This document shows positions 58,782 through 64,000 of a stretch of 64,000 nucleotides of DNA, one piece after another. Positions within the stretch are counted from its first letter, which is position 1, and each line of letters starts with the position of its first letter. This stretch comes from Glaciimonas sp. CA11.2. Its GTDB lineage: Bacteria > Pseudomonadota > Gammaproteobacteria > Burkholderiales > Burkholderiaceae_D. The position numbers were made by a program, and so were the translations under genes. The stretch is taken from the NCBI RefSeq assembly GCF_034314045.1, contig NZ_JAVIWL010000001.1, positions 1,240,001-1,304,000 on the forward strand, given 5' to 3'. The notes beneath the pieces are model-generated. The model saw only the letters and a list, made by a program, of their open reading frames with translations, did no database searches and was not told the origin of the DNA.

Positions 58782-59708
58782 TTATTTCACCGTCATCAAT
58801 AAATTACCCTGCGTATCAAGTAACGGCACGCCATACTGCTCAAGAATCGCTGTAATTTGTTTCTGATCTTTAATAATTAATTGATCGATACGGTCCTTGA
58901 ATTCCTTTTCACCATAACGCGTCCCCATGGCAATACTGAAGTCCATCCGCAAATTCGGTTGCGATTTCAGTGGCACTGCTACGATCGGTACGAGCGATTT
59001 TTTCGCAAAATAACCGGCAATGGGTCCCCAAACAAAAGCAACATCAATCTTGCCGCTTGCCAAATCTTTTTCCACGATCTCTCCAGGATATTGATCTGGA
59101 TCGCCGGTTTGGGTCTGATAAGACACCATCTGATCCGCTAGCCCATTTTTGAGCAACCAGTCCACCACCGGTGAACGCCCGAAAACGCCTAACTTCAGCG
59201 ATTTGAGTTTAGTCGGGTCGAGCTTCAGTAAGTCATCCGGCGACTTGATGTCATCAAATCCCTTGCCCTTAACGTAGGCCATCGCATAAGTCGAGTGATA
59301 ATAAGCCTGCGTGGTTGCCCCCATGTCAAAACCAACGGCGACCCCGGTCACCAGATCACACTCAAATTTATCCGAATCCGGCACCTTCTTTTTCAACGTA
59401 TTACGTATGTAGCCCATCCGCTGCGGATACCACGTGTATTCAATTTTCCAGCCTAAGTCCTTCGCGAAAAGTTCCGCAATCTTGTTCTCGAACCCCTTCA
59501 AATCGCGGTTAGAAAAAGGCATGTTGTTCGGGTCCTGACAGACCCGCAACACTTTATCTTGCTCCGGCTCCGGATCGGCGGCATGCGCCGGAATCACGGC
59601 AAAAGCCGTTACCAAAAGAGCGCCGACCGCACCCAAGCGCCAGAATTTGGCGGGACGACCGATCACAGATATCTGGTCTGCTAGACCTGAACCTTGGGGG
59701 TTTTTCAC
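58782..59708 (-). CDS. xoxJ: XoxJ/MxaJ-like periplasmic binding protein
   Basis: This 308-residue protein starts at GTG 59708, whose GTGA overlaps the xoxG stop. A signal peptide (about 22-43, ending PAHAAD) precedes a solute-binding fold beginning VLRVCQDPNNMPFSNRDLKGFENKIAELFA (partly quoted), the signature of quinoprotein-associated binding proteins. XoxJ is thought to bind XoxF and aid its activation or electron transfer rather than import a solute. Gene order xoxF-xoxG-xoxJ is conserved in methylotrophs. Confidence 0.93.
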   Translation of the reverse strand: MKNPQGSGLADQISVIGRPAKFWRLGAVGALLVTAFAVIPAHAADPEPEQDKVLRVCQDPNNMPFSNRDLKGFENKIAELFAKDLGWKIEYTWYPQRMGYIRNTLKKKVPDSDKFECDLVTGVAVGFDMGATTQAYYHSTYAMAYVKGKGFDDIKSPDDLLKLDPTKLKSLKLGVFGRSPVVDWLLKNGLADQMVSYQTQTGDPDQYPGEIVEKDLASGKIDVAFVWGPIAGYFAKKSLVPIVAVPLKSQPNLRMDFSIAMGTRYGEKEFKDRIDQLIIKDQKQITAILEQYGVPLLDTQGNLLMTVK

Positions 59709-60154
59709 TTTGGAATTTCCTTCAAGCTACCTGTATTAATAGCACCGTCGGAACGCCCTTTGAGGAATGCGTAAAGATTATCGATATTATCGACAACTTG
59801 TTTACTGCCATTGAAGTTGGGCATGCCTTTTTCCATTCGGCCAAGCAGCACCGTGGTTTTGAAGTCTTCCTTAGTCATGGTTTTAAGGCTATCCACCAGC
59901 GCCGGGCCGACCAGACCTTGTTGATTGGCGCCATGGCAACGTTCACATGCCATCGCTCTCCATGTATGCCAGCCTTTGAGAGTATTACTATCGACTTGAT
60001 TGCCATTTACCACTGTATAAGGAGGCGCATCGGCTGCGCTTGCGGTGCCAACTGCACCGGCCAGTACCACGCCGACAATGGTTACCTGAACCACTGCATG
60101 AGAAGCTGCATAGAAGGCTGAATGAAGCGCTACTTGTATGGTGCGTATAGTCAT
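59705..60154 (-). CDS. xoxG: XoxG c-type cytochrome, electron acceptor of XoxF
   Basis: This 149-residue protein has a signal peptide (cleavage near residue 41, TASAAD) and one heme site C70-E-R-C-H74. A downstream Met in KGMPNF is a likely axial ligand. XoxG (cytochrome cL type) takes electrons from the lanthanide methanol dehydrogenase in the periplasm. It follows xoxF after 106 bases that contain a hairpin and overlaps xoxJ by four bases. Confidence 0.93.
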   Translation of the reverse strand: MTIRTIQVALHSAFYAASHAVVQVTIVGVVLAGAVGTASAADAPPYTVVNGNQVDSNTLKGWHTWRAMACERCHGANQQGLVGPALVDSLKTMTKEDFKTTVLLGRMEKGMPNFNGSKQVVDNIDNLYAFLKGRSDGAINTGSLKEIPK

Positions 60155-60188
60155 TAAAGTCTTTCTAAACGGGAATTATCCTGGCACT

Positions 60189-60222
60189 GTACTGACATTC
60201 CGGCATGCCTGAATGTCAGTAC
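60189..60222. repeat. Perfect 12-bp stem hairpin between xoxF and xoxG
   Basis: GTACTGACATTC pairs perfectly with GAATGTCAGTAC around a ten-base loop. No T-run follows on the minus strand. The position suggests a 3'-end stabiliser or processing site that sets xoxF mRNA above xoxG-xoxJ mRNA; this is inference. Confidence 0.75.
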
Positions 60223-60260
60223 CAATGTCCAGATTTGTCAATAGAACGATGCTACGGTAA

Positions 60261-62075
60261 TCAAACGCCAGGTACGGCAAACACTGTCAAGACACCACCC
60301 AATTCAGTGTATTTGGCCAGATCTCTATAGCCGCCCACTGCGCCCAGACCTTCAGTGTCTTTCTCAAGACCTGCAGCCAGACCAATACCAGCCCAACCGC
60401 CGATGCCGGACAACACGCCGACGAACTGCTTGCCTTTATAAGTCCAGGTATGCACGTTGCCGATAATGCCGGAAGGCGTTTTGAACTTCCATAGTTCCTT
60501 ACCGTTGGTATCGACCGCTTTCAAATAGCCTTCTAATGTGCCGTAGAAAATCACATCACCAGCAGTTGATAAGGCACCGCTCCATACCGAAAATTTCTCA
60601 GGCTTGGACCAGACAATTTTGCCCGTACCGGCATCCCAGGCGATGAAATTGCCCATGTGACCATTGCCCTTATCCTTCTCAGCCGGATACATCGAAAGCG
60701 TTGCACCAACATACGGTTGACCAGCTGTGTAGTCGACTGCAAACGGTTCGTAGTCCATACACACATGGTTAGTTGGTACATAGAACAAACCGGTTTTAGG
60801 TGAGAATGAAGCCGGTTGCTGATCTTTAGTACCGAGCGCTGTAGGGCAAATGCCTTTGATATTGACGTCAGGTCCTTGCTTATCGGTGCTGTATTTAGCA
60901 TCAAGAATTGGACGGCCTGTTTTCATATCAACACCTGTGGCCCAGTTAACCGTTGGATCATATTTTTGCGCGACGAGCAATTCACCCGTAGAGCGATCCA
61001 TCGTGTAAGCGAAGCCATTACGATCCATGTGCACCAGCGTCTTGCGGTCCTGACCCTTGACTTTGATGTTAGCCAGAATCATTTCATTGACACCGTCATA
61101 GTCCCACTCATCATGCGGCGTCATTTGGAACACCCACTTCGCTTTACCAGTATCCAGATCGCGTGCAAAAATCGTCATAGACCATTTGTTGTCGCCGGGA
61201 CGCTGGCTTGGATTCCAGGTACTTGGATTGCCGCTGCCGTAGTAGACAAGATTTAGGGCTGGATCATAGCTATACCATCCCCATGTTGTGCCACCGCCGA
61301 GTTTCCATTGATCACCTTTCCAGCTTTTTAGCGACGAATCCTTGCCCACTGGCGCCATCTTGCCATCGGTCCAGGTCATAGTCTTCGCAGGGTCCATCAA
61401 CATTTCATCATCCGGACCTGTGCTATACGCTTTCCAGACTTCTTTGCCGGTGTTGATATCAAAGGCAGCCAAACGGCCTCGTACACCAAATTCGCCGCCG
61501 CTGATGCCGGTGATCACTTTATCCTTGAAAATATGCGGTGCATTTGTCGTCGTCTCACCAATCTTTGGATTGCCTACCTTGACCTTCCAGAGTTCTTTAC
61601 CAGTCTTGGCGTCAAGCGCTACCAAGGTGGTGTCAGCCTGTTGCAAAAACACCTTGCCGTCAGCGTATGCAACACCACGATTAACCGTGTCGCAGCACAT
61701 TACAGGAATGACGCTGGCATCTTGCTTTGGCTCATATTTCCACTTAATCGTCTGGTCGCCGAGATTCAGTGCGAACACTTTATTAGGAAACGGACTATGG
61801 ACATACATCGTGTCACCGACCACCAACGGACCACCTTCGTGCCCACGCAGAACACCGGTAGAAAAGGTCCAGGCGACTTGTAAATCCTTCGCGTTGCTCT
61901 TATTGATCTGCTTCAATTCACTATAACGCTGATTGGCGAAATTACCCGACTGCATAGCCCAGTTATTGGGATCTTTAGTGAGCGCTTCAATATCTGAGTT
62001 AGCGAACGCAAAAACCGGTACCGCGAGCAAAATGGCGCATTGCCACCAGCTTTTTAAGCTCTTTCGGGATGCCAT
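60261..62075 (-). CDS. xoxF: Lanthanide-dependent methanol dehydrogenase XoxF
   Basis: This 604-residue periplasmic quinoprotein has a signal peptide (about 1-25). PQQ-contacting vicinal cysteines C127-C128 ([10 protein letters not shown]), E195 (GGEFG) and N283 (GNPSTWNP) are present. The catalytic base is D325 and the additional D327 lies in [11 protein letters not shown]. The calcium enzyme MxaF has Ala at that last position, so this is the lanthanide type. It oxidises methanol to formaldehyde or formate. No mxaI small-subunit gene is present. AAGGAG lies before the ATG. Genes xoxG and xoxJ follow. Confidence 0.97.
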   Translation of the reverse strand: MASRKSLKSWWQCAILLAVPVFAFANSDIEALTKDPNNWAMQSGNFANQRYSELKQINKSNAKDLQVAWTFSTGVLRGHEGGPLVVGDTMYVHSPFPNKVFALNLGDQTIKWKYEPKQDASVIPVMCCDTVNRGVAYADGKVFLQQADTTLVALDAKTGKELWKVKVGNPKIGETTTNAPHIFKDKVITGISGGEFGVRGRLAAFDINTGKEVWKAYSTGPDDEMLMDPAKTMTWTDGKMAPVGKDSSLKSWKGDQWKLGGGTTWGWYSYDPALNLVYYGSGNPSTWNPSQRPGDNKWSMTIFARDLDTGKAKWVFQMTPHDEWDYDGVNEMILANIKVKGQDRKTLVHMDRNGFAYTMDRSTGELLVAQKYDPTVNWATGVDMKTGRPILDAKYSTDKQGPDVNIKGICPTALGTKDQQPASFSPKTGLFYVPTNHVCMDYEPFAVDYTAGQPYVGATLSMYPAEKDKGNGHMGNFIAWDAGTGKIVWSKPEKFSVWSGALSTAGDVIFYGTLEGYLKAVDTNGKELWKFKTPSGIIGNVHTWTYKGKQFVGVLSGIGGWAGIGLAAGLEKDTEGLGAVGGYRDLAKYTELGGVLTVFAVPGV

Positions 62076-62921
62076 GTGTAATCTCCTTGTTGATTTTTTT
62101 TAAGTAAAACTTCAACGAACCCACTTGCTGCCAATGTGCTGCCTGGCGATGAAATAGGAGGATTCGTTAGGGATCAAACTTCTACTTCCAAACGCATTTC
62201 TCTCCAAATTTCGAGTTACTCTCAGCATAGAACGTGCCAACAACCCGCAAAAAAGTCACTCCGTCGGGCGTATCCGACGGCGGCTCGCTCCAAACTCGGC
62301 GTTACGCCTACAAAGAACAAACGATGTTGCAGAGCACCATGTTCTGGTTGATGAACAGTTGGAAAATCAGTTTGCGTCACTTCCGTGTCATACCCTGTCG
62401 GCCGAACTGTCGATACCGCGTTTAAAACACAGTGGCGAAGCATTTGCCAATGAAACTAATAAAAAATGCGGAGACGTATAAGCCATGCATCGCTTATAGA
62501 GCTGAAATGAATTGGAGTGAAGTGAAGAGTAGTGGAACAGACCCGGTCCCGGCGATGATTGCTTCGCAGACGTAGCGGGAAACTATCTATCAAATACGCC
62601 CGGAAAATTGCGCCTAACGATTTACCAGCGGCAAATATCGTCTTTTGTTTCGCGCAGATGCCAGCAAAGAAACTACATCGTCGTGTTTAAACAACAGCGG
62701 CGGACACCGTTAATTGCCCCCGAGCGCTATTTCGCCAGGCGGTAATGAATTTGGTCGCAGCCCACTATAAAATGCCGAAACCGAGAGTGCACTAGTCGTC
62801 TGCCATCAGATCGTGGGCGATCAGAAATTGTCCATGCTTATGGTTGCCCATCATTGAGCGACGATCGTCTATGAATCGCCGACGATCAGCCTCACGTATA
62901 GTGTTTACGCGGTCGCATCAG
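62076..62921. other. 846-base region upstream of xoxF
   Basis: No supported gene was found. The short open frames here lack family features and good starts. A sigma-54-like element lies at 62129-62144. A seven-base-pair hairpin (CCGTCGG/CCGACGG, 62261-62280) is followed on the minus strand, six bases later, by TTTTTT, so it could end transcripts coming from the upstream gene. The rest is featureless to my reading. Confidence 0.55.
62129..62144 (-). promoter_or_regulatory. Possible sigma-54 promoter of xoxF
   Basis: AGGCAGCACATTGGCA keeps GG and GC ten bases apart, but deviates from consensus at T1, C6, G7 and one -12 base. The distance to the start codon (about 43-base leader) is right. It is clearly weaker than the four other sites in the window. 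Confidence 0.35.
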
Positions 62922-63272
62922 CTATTGAACAAAACAGGCCTGATTAGCAGTTGCTTGAATTGTCTTGTATTTTTTTGCCATGGTTTTAACAATTTCCGGA
63001 TCACGAAACTCCGACCCGCGCGCTCCACTCGCCATTTGCGGTCGCGCCGCTAGTGATATCTCGACGTATTCATCGTACTTAACCGCCTGCGCAACATTAT
63101 CTATGGCACAAGAACATTTATATAAATACTCGTATTTTCCGGCATGATTTTTCATGCATTCAAGCACATATTCCATCCGGTCCGTGGTCGGAAAATCGTT
63201 GGCGTAAGCACTGATCGGAGCAGCAACCGAGGCGGGAATTGTCAGTAGTAAAAACAGGCGTAAAACCTTCAT
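62922..63272 (-). CDS. Small exported cysteine-containing protein of unknown function
   Basis: The ATG at 63272 with GGAGATG upstream gives 116 residues with a clear signal peptide (MKVLRLFLLLTIPASVAAPI, cleavage near ISAYAND). The mature part has cysteines in VLECMKNH, LYKCSCAID and the C-terminal ACFVQ, enough for two disulfides. The in-frame start at 63323 would bury the signal and is rejected. I do not recognise the family. A near-consensus sigma-54 promoter precedes it, so it is probably coregulated with PQQ synthesis. It lies upstream of xoxF on the same strand. Confidence 0.8.
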   Translation of the reverse strand: MKVLRLFLLLTIPASVAAPISAYANDFPTTDRMEYVLECMKNHAGKYEYLYKCSCAIDNVAQAVKYDEYVEISLAARPQMASGARGSEFRDPEIVKTMAKKYKTIQATANQACFVQ

Positions 63273-63318
63273 TTCATCTCCATTTATTTTATATTTCCAT
63301 CTCAGGAAACAAAAAATA

Positions 63319-63334
63319 TGCATATATCATGCCA
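63319..63334 (-). promoter_or_regulatory. Sigma-54 promoter of the small exported protein gene
   Basis: The minus strand reads TGGCATGATATATGCA, matching TGGCACG-N4-TTGCA except at C6 and the first base of the -12 element. GG and GC are exactly ten bases apart. The predicted leader is about 37 bases. Confidence 0.68.
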
Positions 63335-63420
63335 TGAGCTGATCTGTTGTGATGAGAGCTCAATCCATCGATCAAACAATTGTCACGCAGCTTTACCGAA
63401 CAACTAACCATCAGGGATCG

Positions 63421-63456
63421 AATAGGAATAGGAATGAGAATGAGAATGAGAATGGG
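63421..63456. repeat. Hexanucleotide tandem repeat
   Basis: Six consecutive six-base units read AATAGG (twice), AATGAG (three times) and AATGGG. The purine-rich tract continues less regularly to about 63490. It lies in the gap between the exported protein and the aldo/keto reductase gene. Short tandem repeats of this type vary in copy number by slippage. Confidence 0.85.
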
Positions 63457-63553
63457 GTCGAGAAAGGAAAATGAGAAAGGGAGCTAAAAAAAGCAAAATT
63501 GAGGTGATGGAACCGCAAATACCGTAGCCGTTCCATCACTTTTGAAACGTTAA

Positions 63554-64000
63554 TCAGCCAACAACCACACGGCCAAAAAATGGATAACCAGGATCGGTAT
63601 AGCCAGGTGTTGATGCATGGCCCGGCGGCACCAGGCTATCGACTAAAGCCTCATCATCCATCGAAATTTTGACATCCACCGCTGCGTAATAATCGTCCAT
63701 TTGGGCTAGCGTGCGGGGACCGGCAATCACCGAACTGATATGCCGATTTGCCAGTACCCAGGCGGTGGCAAACTGTCCCAACTGAATACCAAGTTCGTCG
63801 CTATGTTGCTTGAGGCGCTGTGCGATTTGTAGTGACTCTTCTCTGAATTCAGTTTCCATGATGCGCTTGTCGCCGCGACTTGCCCGCGTGTTTTCGGGTG
63901 GTGTCTGCCCCGGCAAATATTTGCCGGTCAATACGCCGCGGGCAATCGGGCTATAAGGCACAACGCCTAGTCCGTAATGCGCACAAGCTGGCAATATTTC
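63554..64000 (-). CDS. Aldo/keto reductase, C-terminal part (cut by window edge)
   Basis: The frame stays open to the right edge, so the gene begins outside the window; about 148 C-terminal residues are visible. The sequence GLGVVPYSPIARGVLTGKY is the conserved segment of AKR proteins after the barrel's strand 7. SSVIAGPRTLAQMDDYYAAVD contains the NADPH-binding SxxIxGxR-type motif. The enzyme reduces aldehydes or ketones with NADPH; its substrate is not predictable. It is unrelated in sequence to the xox genes, and a 230-base gap with a tandem repeat separates it from them. Confidence 0.9.
   Translation of the reverse strand, partial: EILPACAHYGLGVVPYSPIARGVLTGKYLPGQTPPENTRASRGDKRIMETEFREESLQIAQRLKQHSDELGIQLGQFATAWVLANRHISSVIAGPRTLAQMDDYYAAVDVKISMDDEALVDSLVPPGHASTPGYTDPGYPFFGRVVVG

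Noticed and set aside
60261..62075. Calcium-type methanol dehydrogenase MxaF
   Set aside because: Asp rather than Ala follows two residues after the catalytic Asp, and no mxaI is present, so XoxF is the better call.
62222..62443. 73-residue minus-strand frame upstream of xoxF
   Set aside because: It has no recognisable features or good ribosome site, and it spans a hairpin and the 62261-62280 palindrome.
62829..62844. Second GG-N10-GC spacing far upstream of xoxF
   Set aside because: The flanks (TGGGCAA and AAGCA) do not match the consensus, and it lies more than 700 bases from the gene.

Overview
The window reads as a chromosome segment of a facultatively methylotrophic betaproteobacterium, probably Burkholderiales (Oxalobacteraceae/Burkholderiaceae-like). 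That placement is an inference: the Calvin-cycle genes have the Cupriavidus-type order, RuBisCO is the red-type form IC with CbbX, and the gene families are typical of that order. No rRNA, tRNA, CRISPR array, transposase or prophage gene was seen.

Layout. 1-16750 (all minus strand) is an exopolysaccharide locus. Export and assembly genes wza-wzb-wzc come first, then an initiating sugar-phosphate transferase, GDP-mannose/GDP-fucose synthesis (manC, gmd, fcl), an AsnB-type amidotransferase, glycosyltransferases, a Wzx flippase and a Wzy polymerase. 17098-20452 is a small light-response module: FeS photolyase-like protein, DUF2256, a TIGR02450 protein and a MerR regulator with repeated operator-like sites. 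galE and a dCache-GGDEF-EAL protein follow.

25113-37120 is a complete-looking cbb operon (minus), read cbbL-S-X-Y-E-F-P-T-Z-K-A, with divergent cbbR. It has the Cupriavidus order but cbbG is absent between Z and K. Strong intercistronic hairpins sit in the Z/K and K/A gaps.

38510-63272 is a one-carbon oxidation region. It holds two quinoprotein dehydrogenases with the extra aspartate diagnostic of lanthanide use (43721-45445 and xoxF 60261-62075), their cytochromes, XoxJ, and pqqABCDE. It also holds a TonB receptor with a YVTN propeller and cytochrome b561, and the glutathione formaldehyde route (gfa, fghA, adhC). A GlxA/AraC regulator, an AcoR-like sigma-54 activator, an MfnD-like ATP-grasp protein and secreted proteins of unknown function complete the set.

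How it fits together: alcohol is oxidised in the periplasm by Ln/PQQ enzymes, formaldehyde goes through glutathione to formate, and CO2 from formate (formate dehydrogenase not in the window) can be fixed by the cbb operon, i.e. autotrophic methylotrophy. The most interesting signal is regulatory. Near-consensus sigma-54 (-24/-12) promoters lie in front of pqqA, the TonB-receptor operon, the diheme cytochrome c gene and an uncharacterised secreted protein, with a weaker one before xoxF. Two of them share an upstream TTACGTG-N5-TACGYG element. The only sigma-54 activator gene in the window is split by a -1 frameshift exactly at an A_AAA_AAC slippery heptamer. Both ends are cut through genes: a GT4 glycosyltransferase on the left and an aldo/keto reductase on the right.
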